Positions 18,305 through 26,607 of a stretch of 64,000 bases of DNA are shown here, piece by piece. Below the pieces are notes generated by a model. The model had not been told where the DNA came from and made no database searches. It saw only the letters and a program-made list of their open reading frames with translations. The stretch's first letter is position 1, and every line of letters begins with the position of its first letter. This stretch comes from Candidatus Acidiferrales bacterium. Its GTDB lineage: Bacteria > Bacteroidota > Ignavibacteria > Kryptoniales > JAKASW01. The DNA lies in the NCBI GenBank assembly GCA_035515795.1, contig DATJAY010000039.1, positions 206,964-270,963 on the forward strand, read 5' to 3'. Both the position numbers and the translations under genes were made by a program.

Positions 18305-19126
18305 ATGAAATTCGTGGGAGTTGTTTTTTCGGCCGCATTCTTGATGGCGGTCGGTGGGGCACACAAGCTGGAGTACAAATCTACCGGTCCGACTCCGGTC
18401 CATTATAGATATCACAGCAGCATGGAGACTGTCCAAACCGTGAACGGCCAGAAGATCAAAGTTACACTAGTTTCATCTCAGACTCTCAGCATGACCAGCG
18501 CAAAGGCCGATAGTGTATTAGTCTTTTCGGTGACTGTCGATACTGCGGAGAATAAGATTACGCTGCCGGGTGGAAAGACAGAGAAGGTCCCATCGATCAC
18601 CATTGGAAAGGTCGTCAGGACACGGCTCCTTCCCAACGGCGAAGAGCTTTCCAGCGAGTGGGCTGACACACAATTTGCCAAATCGTCGGCGGCAAGCTTG
18701 AATAACATCGGGGGATTCTTCTTCCGGCTGCCGTCCACAAGCGCCGACGTAGGTGCGACATGGACAGAGGATAAATCCGACACCACCGGCGCCCCGGGAA
18801 CCGGCGAGGATGGAAGCATTGTAATCGCAGGAAAGATACATTACAAATTGACGGAGATGGAAGATGTCGGCGGCGTCTCGTGTGCAAGAATCGAGTTTAC
18901 AGGAAAGTATACCATGACCGGATCGCTCATTATTCAAGCAAACTATGTTTCGGCTGAGGGCACCGGAACGATCACGGGCAGCTTTCTATTTGACTGCGCC
19001 GGAGGAAAAGTGATGAAAAGTGTCGGCGCATCGACTCAAAACTTTACCATGTCGACGGCTGGAGAAAACGGGATGTCTATTCCGATGAGTCAAAAAATAA
19101 AATACGATGTCTCTTTGGTGAAATAG
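18305..19126 (+). CDS. secreted beta-rich protein of unknown function
   Basis: Exported protein of 273 residues, not recognised. A short signal peptide (MKFVGVVFSAAFLMAVGGAH) is followed by a beta-rich body with repeated patterns of alternating polar and non-polar residues. One segment, VGGVSCARIEFTGKYTMTG, resembles the Cys-Arg-Ile region of secreted DUF6263-like proteins, but I would not claim membership. Strong ribosome site (GGAGGAAAA before ATG). It stands alone, with a divergent dehydrogenase upstream and a convergent gene downstream. Confidence 0.6.
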   Translation: MKFVGVVFSAAFLMAVGGAHKLEYKSTGPTPVHYRYHSSMETVQTVNGQKIKVTLVSSQTLSMTSAKADSVLVFSVTVDTAENKITLPGGKTEKVPSITIGKVVRTRLLPNGEELSSEWADTQFAKSSAASLNNIGGFFFRLPSTSADVGATWTEDKSDTTGAPGTGEDGSIVIAGKIHYKLTEMEDVGGVSCARIEFTGKYTMTGSLIIQANYVSAEGTGTITGSFLFDCAGGKVMKSVGASTQNFTMSTAGENGMSIPMSQKIKYDVSLVK

Positions 19127-19286
19127 GAGCGCACTTCCGTGATTGTCGAAATGGAATCCACGGTGACGAGGAGTCTGACAACTTCGCTCATTGTGAAAGC
19201 GTCCCCCTTCGCGAGCGGCCTATCGGATTAAGATGCCGTAAACTTCATTAAAAGACCGGTGCCTTTGGGATAGGACTTTTTGCCGC

Positions 19287-20507
19287 TCAATACAGCAAAT
19301 ACTTTTCCCTTGTATCCTGAAACCTCTTCAGCCCTTTAGACCACCCCTCGAAGATCTCCTCCGGTGTTTTTCCCGCAAGGATACCAAGCCGAACATCTTT
19401 TGTTCCACAGAGCCTGTCGAAATCCGCATCGTTGAACTTCAACTCGTCCGGATACAATTTGTTGATTGCCCACACAAGCGTCACTCCCATCTCTGCCGGT
19501 CTCAGAACGTCTCTGTCGGTCACGTCTATTTCGACGCCATGGCACAGCAGCCGGTTGTACTTCGGATTGGCAGCCGATGGACGCGATTGCGGTGTGAAAT
19601 CTGTCGGCTCGAATTCGACGCCCGCAAGACCCTGACCGTTGAGGAGATCGGCAAGCGTCTGGGAATTTATGAAAGGCGCACCTACGGATGTAAAAGGATG
19701 ATCTGTGCCGCGTCCTTCCGAAAGGTTCGTTCCCTCGATCACCACATCTCCCGGATAGACCTCTATTGAATTCATGTCAGGTAAGTTCGGTGATGGCGTG
19801 ATCCACTTCAGTCCGGTCTCATCGTACCACATCCTCCTCCGATAATTCTGCATCCTGATGACTCTCAGGTCCGCCTGCACGCCGTTTTTCAACATGTGCT
19901 CGCCGTTGAACATTGACGCAAGCTCGCCTGCCGTCATGGCGTAAACGCTCGGGATCGGTTGTATGCCGACGAATGATCGCAGCGAATCTTCCAGCACAGG
20001 CCCATCGATGAGGTCCGACCGGATCATATCTGGCCTATCGAGCACGATATACCTGATATGGTTCTCTGCCGCGGCTTCGAGAGTCAGATCGAGAGTGCTG
20101 ATATATGTATAGAACCTTGCACCGACATCCTGGATGTCGTAGAGCAGGAGATCGATCCCTTTCAGCATTTCGGGTGTCGGCTTGAGCGTCTCACCATACA
20201 GGGAATACACACGTACGCCGGCTCTCACTCCGTTATTCACCGGCGCACCAGCAGATGCGTTTCCGCTCAACCCATGTTCGGGAGAAAAGACAACGACGGA
20301 GTCGGCCACCGATGCCAGCACGTCGATGATGTCTCTTCCATCCTGCAGCACGCCGCTCTGATTGGTGATGATGCCGACCTTCTTTCCTACTATTGTCGGA
20401 AGGTCGTCTTCAACAAACACTTCGTCGCCGGTCTTCACCACATCCTGGCACAGCGATGCTGCCGGCAGAATGAGGCTTAACAAAATCGCTGCTGCCGGAA
20501 ATTTCAT
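19287..20507 (-). CDS. exported DUF1343 protein, NamZ-like exo-N-acetylmuramidase
   Basis: Likely periplasmic or surface enzyme that removes terminal N-acetylmuramic acid from peptidoglycan fragments, by relation to Bacillus NamZ (YbbC). The 406 residues begin with a signal peptide ending near ASLCQ. The family core is visible: GKKVGIITNQSG, VFSPEHGLSGNASAG, LLYDIQDVGARFYTYISTL, VLDRPDMI, and LSEGRGTDHPFTSVGAPFI. All of these lie in the DUF1343 region and include the conserved acidic and His residues. No other peptidoglycan-recycling genes lie beside it in this window. Confidence 0.85.
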   Translation of the reverse strand: MKFPAAAILLSLILPAASLCQDVVKTGDEVFVEDDLPTIVGKKVGIITNQSGVLQDGRDIIDVLASVADSVVVFSPEHGLSGNASAGAPVNNGVRAGVRVYSLYGETLKPTPEMLKGIDLLLYDIQDVGARFYTYISTLDLTLEAAAENHIRYIVLDRPDMIRSDLIDGPVLEDSLRSFVGIQPIPSVYAMTAGELASMFNGEHMLKNGVQADLRVIRMQNYRRRMWYDETGLKWITPSPNLPDMNSIEVYPGDVVIEGTNLSEGRGTDHPFTSVGAPFINSQTLADLLNGQGLAGVEFEPTDFTPQSRPSAANPKYNRLLCHGVEIDVTDRDVLRPAEMGVTLVWAINKLYPDELKFNDADFDRLCGTKDVRLGILAGKTPEEIFEGWSKGLKRFQDTREKYLLY

Positions 20508-20801
20508 ACTCTTACGCTCTCCCTTTTTGATTAAACGAATCCTGTCTAAAACGCTAAGATATTTTCAGCAAATAATCAACAGGAGGTTCTTTGGAGAATC
20601 AAGTGCTGTTTCGAGCCTGCACCGGAACCATGGCTGTCGTTGTCCTGATGGGATCACTTCGGGATGAGGAACTCCGCAGGACGACAAATATCCTGTTAAA
20701 TAATTATTGATATTACGGACGAGACATGGTACATTTCCGTGCGGCCGCAATAATTTCGAGGATAGCATGGGTGCGGTTTAAAAAAAGAAGGAGGATGAAT
20801 C

Positions 20802-22004
20802 ATGTCTGACACGGAGAGAACGAAAAGAAATTCGGACTCACAGAGCGACGCGGGGCCCGCGAGCTCGCTTCCGCCACCATTCAATTGGATCGCCAATTTC
20901 ATAGACAAATATTTTATAAGGATGCCGCGACCGGTTCAGGTAGGAGTCTTCGTGGTCTTCGTCCTGTATTTCCTTGTCGGATCGGTTAAGCTATTCGCCC
21001 CGGAAATTTGGGACTCGGTTTGGTCGGCGGATATCGAGATAGAGGGTGTTCTGACAGGATCCGGCGGGAATGTAGTGGTCGATACCGTAGGCCAGTATTC
21101 ATTATCCGGTCAGTCGCTTTTTGTTACTAAAGATTTTCCCAATCCCATGGTACCAACCGAATGTGAATTTCACTGGATCCTGAAAGTACCCCGGCAGGAT
21201 ATGGATCAACAGCGTACCTTCACGCTCATGGATGGCTTTCTTGAAAAAGGGGCCATAAGAACGACTCCGCGGACACTCTTGAATCACCGTACAGGGAACG
21301 AGGTTAAGCTGGCATTGACCGAAATCCCGGCGACTGTGAAAGTAAAAATCGACTACCTCGATACATCAGGTACACAGCTCTCGTCTATGAATATGTTTTC
21401 GGGAAATCTGTTATTCCCCCCGGCTTGGTATGGCCGCGTACAGCAGAGCTCAGTCAGACCTGATTCGGTCGGAATTCTTCTTGAGAGATTGACGGAACCG
21501 AAATATGCTCGTGTGCAGCTTCAAATCCGGCAGCTGTTGACAAATGGCGGATCTGACGTAATGAAGATTGTTGCGGACAGTCTAAGAAATGCTCTCCTCG
21601 GCGGACGGGTTTCGAATGCCGGACTCTACGCGCTCGCGCTGTCGGATTTCGATTCGTTAGCTTTGTTCTCTGCTTCTCCACTATACCGCAAGATTTTCGC
21701 GGATCCATTCTACGAAAAGGCGGCAGATTTGATTCGCACGGGCGACCAGCTGCAGAGCAACTACATGGCGACGCTGCTCCATAATCTCCAGGATGCGAGG
21801 AGCACCAAGTACGTTATCCAGGCGTTTCAACAGTCAAGCTCCGAATCTGCGCAGGGGTTATGCCTTTATGTTATCGGGGCATTCTCCGCAAACAGCAGCA
21901 AAGAACTCAAGAGCAGTATCAAGTCGCAGCTGCAAGCTCTCAATGCAAGCAACCTTTCCCAGACGATTCGTGATGCGCTGGGCCAAACAATACAGAAGTT
22001 TTGA
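20802..22004 (+). CDS. membrane-anchored protein with helical repeats, unknown function
   Basis: A 400-residue protein I do not recognise. About 35 polar N-terminal residues precede one hydrophobic helix (VQVGVFVVFVLYFLVGSVKLF, about residues 45-65), so the bulk should lie on the periplasmic side. Residues 80-210 look beta-rich. The C-terminal 180 residues are helical with a regular pattern suggestive of HEAT-like repeats (for example SNYMATLLHNLQDARSTKYV). Excellent ribosome site (AAGGAGGATGAATC). It ends before a terminator-like hairpin at 22135 and converges on the receiver gene. Confidence 0.6.
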   Translation: MSDTERTKRNSDSQSDAGPASSLPPPFNWIANFIDKYFIRMPRPVQVGVFVVFVLYFLVGSVKLFAPEIWDSVWSADIEIEGVLTGSGGNVVVDTVGQYSLSGQSLFVTKDFPNPMVPTECEFHWILKVPRQDMDQQRTFTLMDGFLEKGAIRTTPRTLLNHRTGNEVKLALTEIPATVKVKIDYLDTSGTQLSSMNMFSGNLLFPPAWYGRVQQSSVRPDSVGILLERLTEPKYARVQLQIRQLLTNGGSDVMKIVADSLRNALLGGRVSNAGLYALALSDFDSLALFSASPLYRKIFADPFYEKAADLIRTGDQLQSNYMATLLHNLQDARSTKYVIQAFQQSSSESAQGLCLYVIGAFSANSSKELKSSIKSQLQALNASNLSQTIRDALGQTIQKF

Positions 22005-22134
22005 TCTAAACGCAGAACGGAAATGCAGCGTGGAGGAATAACCAGACTCCCGTTCCTATACTTGCGTTTGCCTATGGCCGCACGAGCCGATAGCCGGCCC
22101 CTCAGTACACTTGTGCCATGGGGTATAAATAGTA

Positions 22135-22155
22135 CCTCTCCCTTGATGGGAGAGG
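22135..22155. terminator. hairpin between convergent genes
   Basis: CCTCTCCC and GGGAGAGG form a perfect 8-base stem around a TTGAT loop, in the gap between the convergent genes 20802 and 22210. There is no clear T run on the plus side. The stem belongs to a family of CCCTCTC/GAGAGGG hairpins also found at 37507, 40832 and 56596, so it may be a dispersed repeat as much as a terminator. Confidence 0.45.
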
Positions 22156-22209
22156 ATTGAGCCTGCCCGGGAATGAGCCGGGGTGAGGGAGATTATTCGT
22201 TACGCCTTT

Positions 22210-22602
22210 TCAAGGCTGTGAGTGATTAGATATTTGGCATCTCGCGAGTACCGCGCCTACTCGAGCAGCAAATTCCTGTACCCTGAAGGGCTTGGTGATG
22301 TAATCATCCGCACCGAGATCGAGACCTTCGACTATTTCCGACTCGTTCGACAGTGCCGTAAGTATTATCACCGGAATTGCTTTAAGAGCTTCGTCACTTT
22401 TTAAAGCTTTCATCATCTCCAGACCGTTCATAATAGGCATCATTACATCGAGTATTATCAAATCCGGCCGGCTGCGTTTGGCCACCTCCAGGCCCGCCTT
22501 CCCATTTTCCGCTTGAACGACCTGGTACCCCGAATGCGTCAGCTTGAACTTTAAAAGTGCTGCAATTTCTTCGTTGTCTTCGACTACAAGTATTGTTTCC
22601 AC
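22210..22602 (-). CDS. single-domain response regulator (receiver)
   Basis: CheY-like receiver of 130 residues. Acid pocket E8/D9 (VVEDNEE), phospho-acceptor D52 (IILDVMMP), T82 (ILTAL) and K104 (ITKPF) are all in place. Only about 25 residues follow, so it has no output domain and must signal to a partner protein. I take GTG as start, because GGAGGT lies exactly nine bases upstream and the domain begins at once (VETILVVED). The frame is open 19 codons further up with no similarity. No histidine kinase is adjacent. Confidence 0.88.
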   Translation of the reverse strand: METILVVEDNEEIAALLKFKLTHSGYQVVQAENGKAGLEVAKRSRPDLIILDVMMPIMNGLEMMKALKSDEALKAIPVIILTALSNESEIVEGLDLGADDYITKPFRVQEFAARVGAVLARCQISNHSQP

Positions 22603-23158
22603 AGTAGAGACACCTCCATTTCCAACATTTGTAATGTAATGCGAACCTTTGCTCTCCAATTCCTTTCACTGCGAAAACAATGCCACGAATAAATAGTCCT
22701 TAGTGTGAGGATAACGCGGACATAATTCATTGATTTATGTTCATTTAGACATATGGTGCGAGATGGCTTTGGAAAGATCGGAAGGACTACAGGTAAATTC
22801 TTCCAATTGCAGTGTTCAAAATACAGGGTTGGTTCGATCCAGATCAGGCGGCTTCCTCTTTGGTGAATTCAAATTTAGGAATCTCGCTGCGGTTGGATAA
22901 AAGGGAGTTGGCGATGCCAGTCCGATAGGTACACTCAAGCACAGGTTCAAACAATGTGTCCGACGCGCCGGACTGAATGACAACCGGACGACTTATTAGA
23001 GTTTGTGAGTAAACTCACGACGAACTGAGTTGAGCAAGCTCGCCGTTTGCATTTATCATGGTGGTCAACCAAATTGGAGCCGAAGAGAGAACTTGACAGT
23101 AGAGCAGAAAGAGGGGCAAACTCAATAAGCACGTAAATAAAACAAAAAGGAGGGCAAA
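22603..23158. other. intergenic region, nothing recognised
   Basis: A 556-base divergent spacer between the receiver gene and the T9SS cargo gene. I see no credible gene. A short inverted repeat (GTGAGTAAACTCAC, 23006-23019) could be a protein site or chance. The stretch ends in the AAGGAGGGCAAA ribosome site of the gene at 23159. Confidence 0.35.
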
Positions 23159-25792
23159 ATGAACAACCATACCGAAACACGGTGCGTTTGTTCGAACCGT
23201 TTCTACTTTGTATTTGCTGCTTTCACACTGTTACTTTTCGCGACGGCAGCATCCGCACAATCACCACCCTTGGGATCTCCGACTTCCCGTTCCATCCAAT
23301 CCATTCTAAATCCCGACGGAAGCATAAGAGCTTCTGCGACACAAGGGAGCTTCGATGCCCATGGATACACGATGGTTACAGGAAAGGATGGCGCACCACG
23401 ATTCATACAGGCCGCGTCCGATCCCAACGATAAAAACTGGGATCCGTCGTTCACCGTTGCCGGAGTCGGTGGATTAGCTTATATAGCTGCGGTGAACGGA
23501 GACACGCTCTATGTCGGTGGCATGTTTGGCAATGCCGGCCATGTCGTCGCCAACGGCATAGCAGCATATAACTTGACCACTAACACATGGTCGGCGCTCG
23601 ATACGACAAGCCCGGACCGCGGCGTAAGCGGCACCGGTGTCGCTTCCATACTTGTAAATGGCAACGATATCTATATCGGCGGATCGTTCAGCTCGGCAGG
23701 CGGCGTTGCGGCGAACGACATAGTGGATTACAACACTGCAACACGAACATGGACGGCGCTCGGTTCCGGCACAAGCAATGGAGTCGATAATTGGGTCGCG
23801 GCCATGTTGTATGTCGGGGGCAACCTGTATGTTGGCGGAGAGTTTACTCACGCGGGCGGAGCCGCTGCAAATTACATCGCAAGATGGGATGGATCCTCAT
23901 GGCACACTCTCGGATCGGGAGTCGACAGTTGGGTTTACACTCTCGCGATCAACGGTGGAAACCTGTACGCCGGAGGATATTTTAAGAATGCAGGAGGTGA
24001 TACGGCAAATTACATCGCAAAGTGGGACGGGACGAATTGGAGCCACGTCGGGACCTCTAAGACAGATCTCAATGGCATTGTTAACTCGATCGTCCTTGCA
24101 GGAAACTCAATGTACCTCGGCGGTGCCTTCACGACTGCAGGTAGCACAACCGTGAATGGAATCGCAAAGTGGAGCGGAACTTCATGGAGTGCCGTTGGAT
24201 CCGGAGTAAGTGGCGCGGTGATCGGTCTCATGTGGTTCGGCAACAAGCTCTATGCCTGCGGTTCATTCACAACAGCAGGTTTAGTCACTGTTAACAATGT
24301 CGTGGAAATAGATACGTCCACTAATACGTATTCTGCGCTGGGCTCAGGTACAACTGTAGGCAGCAACGGCCAGCTTTGGTGGGGTACTGTTGCCAACGGA
24401 AAACTTTATCTGCCGGGGCAACTTACTACCGCGGGCGGGTCAAGCGCCTTTGGAATAGCACGCTGGGATGGCACGAATTGGTCGTCATTAGGCGGTTCAA
24501 CGAACGCTCCGGGCGGAAACGTTTTTGCGCTCGCACTGAGCGGCTCCAACGTTTATGTCGGAGGATATTTCCCCACTGCGGGATCAATAGTGGCGAACAA
24601 CATTGCCGTTTTCAACAAGAGCACTTCGACATGGTCTTCGCTCGGGACTACGACAGCGAACGGAGTTGACAGTCACGTTGATGCCATTGCGGTGTCCGGC
24701 AGTAATGTATATGCGGGAGGAGGATTCACTCATGCCGGAGGCCTCCCGGCCAACCACATTGCAATGTGGAACGGCACGAAGTGGAACACGCTCGGGACGA
24801 CTCCGAATGACGGAGTCGACAACAATATTAATGCGTTAGCCGCATTCGGAACGGACCTGTATGTTGGTGGAGGCTTCACACACGCAGGTGGGTCTTCTGC
24901 CAACTTTGTTGCGAAGTGGAACGGGACGGCATGGTCGGCTCTTGGCTCCGGCGTCGACAATACTGTGTATGCAGTTGCCTCCGGGACAAGCGAGATTTAT
25001 TTCGGCGGTCATTTTGCAAATGCCGGAGGGAGCCTGGCAGCACACATTGCATCATGGAACGGGTCGACCTGGTCTGCACTCGGCTCGCCTACAAACGGAG
25101 TCGATAATGACGTAAAGGCATTGGCAGCTTATGGCGACACCGTGTTCGTCGGAGGCAACTTCGCGAATGCCGGCGGAAGCGCCGCCAATCACCTTGCGAA
25201 GTGGAACACACACCAGTGGACTCCTCTTGCGGCAGGTGTTAATGGCAATGTGGCTGCTTTAGCAATCGACGGCACAAACCTCTTTATCGGAGGAAGTTTT
25301 ACGGCAAGCGGACTCGTTAATGCTAACCACGTAGTCGAGTGGAGCATTGCAGACAGCTCATTCTCAACTCTTGGCGACGGGTTGAACTTAGGGTCCGATG
25401 CAATCGCTTCAGCCGGGAACGACACTTATGTCGGCGGCAATTTCAGTACCGCAGGAAATAAACCATCGTATTGCCTGGCCAGGTACAATCCCAACCTCGT
25501 TGCGGTAAAAGATCGACCGCCTGTTGCCGGGTCTTTCGAGCTTTTGCAAAACTATCCTAACCCCTTTAACCCGACAACGACTATCGACTATAAGCTTTCA
25601 TCGGTCAGCCATGTTACTCTGAAGGTATACGATATACTGGGAAGAGAAGTGGCGACACTTGTTAACGAGACGGAAAGCCCGGGTGAATACAGCGCTAGGT
25701 TCGACGGGAGCAATCTTGCCAGCGGCGTGTATTTCTACCGGATACAAGCCGGTGCATTTAACGCAACAAAGAAACTGATGTTGATGAAGTAG
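23159..25792 (+). CDS. secreted 14-repeat beta-propeller-like protein with T9SS sorting domain
   Basis: Exported protein of 877 residues. A signal peptide (to about ASAQ, residue 34) is followed by 14 repeats of about 40-60 residues, each centred on a YVGGxFTxAGGxxANxIAxWDG pattern and usually followed by WSALGSG. Repeats of this type also occur in Rax2-like and kelch-like proteins and should fold as one or two beta-propellers. The last 80 residues, from NYPNPFNPTT to LMLMK, with VYDILGREVATLVN, are a type A sorting domain of type IX secretion. The protein should therefore be secreted or attached to the surface. Ligand unknown. Confidence 0.85.
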   Translation: MNNHTETRCVCSNRFYFVFAAFTLLLFATAASAQSPPLGSPTSRSIQSILNPDGSIRASATQGSFDAHGYTMVTGKDGAPRFIQAASDPNDKNWDPSFTVAGVGGLAYIAAVNGDTLYVGGMFGNAGHVVANGIAAYNLTTNTWSALDTTSPDRGVSGTGVASILVNGNDIYIGGSFSSAGGVAANDIVDYNTATRTWTALGSGTSNGVDNWVAAMLYVGGNLYVGGEFTHAGGAAANYIARWDGSSWHTLGSGVDSWVYTLAINGGNLYAGGYFKNAGGDTANYIAKWDGTNWSHVGTSKTDLNGIVNSIVLAGNSMYLGGAFTTAGSTTVNGIAKWSGTSWSAVGSGVSGAVIGLMWFGNKLYACGSFTTAGLVTVNNVVEIDTSTNTYSALGSGTTVGSNGQLWWGTVANGKLYLPGQLTTAGGSSAFGIARWDGTNWSSLGGSTNAPGGNVFALALSGSNVYVGGYFPTAGSIVANNIAVFNKSTSTWSSLGTTTANGVDSHVDAIAVSGSNVYAGGGFTHAGGLPANHIAMWNGTKWNTLGTTPNDGVDNNINALAAFGTDLYVGGGFTHAGGSSANFVAKWNGTAWSALGSGVDNTVYAVASGTSEIYFGGHFANAGGSLAAHIASWNGSTWSALGSPTNGVDNDVKALAAYGDTVFVGGNFANAGGSAANHLAKWNTHQWTPLAAGVNGNVAALAIDGTNLFIGGSFTASGLVNANHVVEWSIADSSFSTLGDGLNLGSDAIASAGNDTYVGGNFSTAGNKPSYCLARYNPNLVAVKDRPPVAGSFELLQNYPNPFNPTTTIDYKLSSVSHVTLKVYDILGREVATLVNETESPGEYSARFDGSNLASGVYFYRIQAGAFNATKKLMLMK

Positions 25793-25814
25793 AAACTGAA
25801 GTTGACCCTGTTAT

Positions 25815-25865
25815 CCCCCTTCTCTGGTCCTTCCTTTCGTCAGGACAGGTTATTAGAGAAGGGGG
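25815..25865. terminator. strong hairpin downstream of the T9SS cargo gene
   Basis: CCCCCTTCTCT and AGAGAAGGGGG make a perfect 11-base stem, and GTCCT/AGGAC pair again inside. The hairpin starts 22 bases after the stop codon at 25792. It has the position of a terminator but no T run follows. Confidence 0.5.
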
Positions 25866-25877
25866 CAGGTCAAATCT

Positions 25878-25945
25878 CATCTCCGGATCGTTGAATCTAA
25901 AATCCACATCGCTTACTTTTAACCGGATTACCAATTAGAAAAGGA
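25878..25945 (+). repeat. dispersed repeat family 2, copy A (partial)
   Basis: Shares CTCCGG..CGTTGAATCTAAAATCC and TCGCTTACTTTTAACC with copies near 29979, 37365, 41745 and 43266. This copy lies directly upstream of the gene at 25955 and carries its ribosome site (AAAAGGAGAAAA) at the right end. Confidence 0.6.
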
Positions 25946-25954
25946 GAAAATTTC

Positions 25955-26407
25955 ATGTCTCTATACCATCTTCGCCAATTTCGAAATGCAGCTCTTGCGG
26001 CAATCGTTCTAACACTATCATCACAAGTTTTACTCGCCCAGACGCCGGTTCTCAAGAAGAAAGTGCCGACGAGGCAGCCGGCCAAGACTGTGCAGGGAAG
26101 AATCACAAAGGTCGAGGTCGGTGTTAAGCCTGCATCATACACCGGCCATTGTCCGAAGACATTCGATTTCCATTGCACAATCACTGTGAACCACTCACCG
26201 GTCACAGTGGAATATGAGTGGGTGCGCAGCGACGGCGCCAAAGGACCAAGAGCGCAGGTGGAAATCCGTCATGGCTCGGTGACTGTCAGCGACAGGTGGG
26301 AGCTTGGCGAGGGAAAGGAACACTTACGTGAATGGGAAATGGTCCATATTTTTTCTCCGAAAGATATGAATTCCCACAAAGCCGTTATCACCCTCAACTG
26401 TAGATAG
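25955..26407 (+). CDS. small secreted protein of unknown function
   Basis: Exported protein of 150 residues, not recognised. Its signal peptide is AALAAIVLTLSSQVLLAQ, cleaved near residue 29. A Lys/Arg-rich stretch (KKKVPTRQPAKTVQGRITK) and then a beta-rich domain of about 100 residues follow. Cys in GHCPKTFDFHCT and a final Cys (TLNCR) suggest disulfides. The pattern FHCTITVNHSPVTVEYEW resembles an Ig-like fold. The ribosome site AAGGAGAAAA lies inside a copy of dispersed repeat family 2. Confidence 0.6.
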   Translation: MSLYHLRQFRNAALAAIVLTLSSQVLLAQTPVLKKKVPTRQPAKTVQGRITKVEVGVKPASYTGHCPKTFDFHCTITVNHSPVTVEYEWVRSDGAKGPRAQVEIRHGSVTVSDRWELGEGKEHLREWEMVHIFSPKDMNSHKAVITLNCR

Positions 26408-26420
26408 ACCACTTCTTGTG

Positions 26421-26488
26421 TTTTTTCGGGCTCCCGCTTGACGGAATGAATGAGCACTCCTATTCCCACACGAGAGCCCGGGAAAAAA
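26421..26488. terminator. possible two-way terminator between convergent genes
   Basis: TTTTTTCGGGCTC and the later GAGCCCGGGAAAAAA can pair across a loop of about 40 bases. It lies between the convergent genes 25955 and 26608, with the A and T runs placed so that either strand would give a U-rich arm. The loop is long, so confidence is modest. Confidence 0.35.
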
Positions 26489-26607
26489 GAAAAAGCAAAC
26501 CTTGAATAGAAAAATATGACGTGCGCGATCCCGTTCCGCATGTCATGCCGAAGCTCTACGCTTCCTCTCGGAGTCAAGTCACAGCAGAGACCGAAATGCA
26601 GCGGGGA

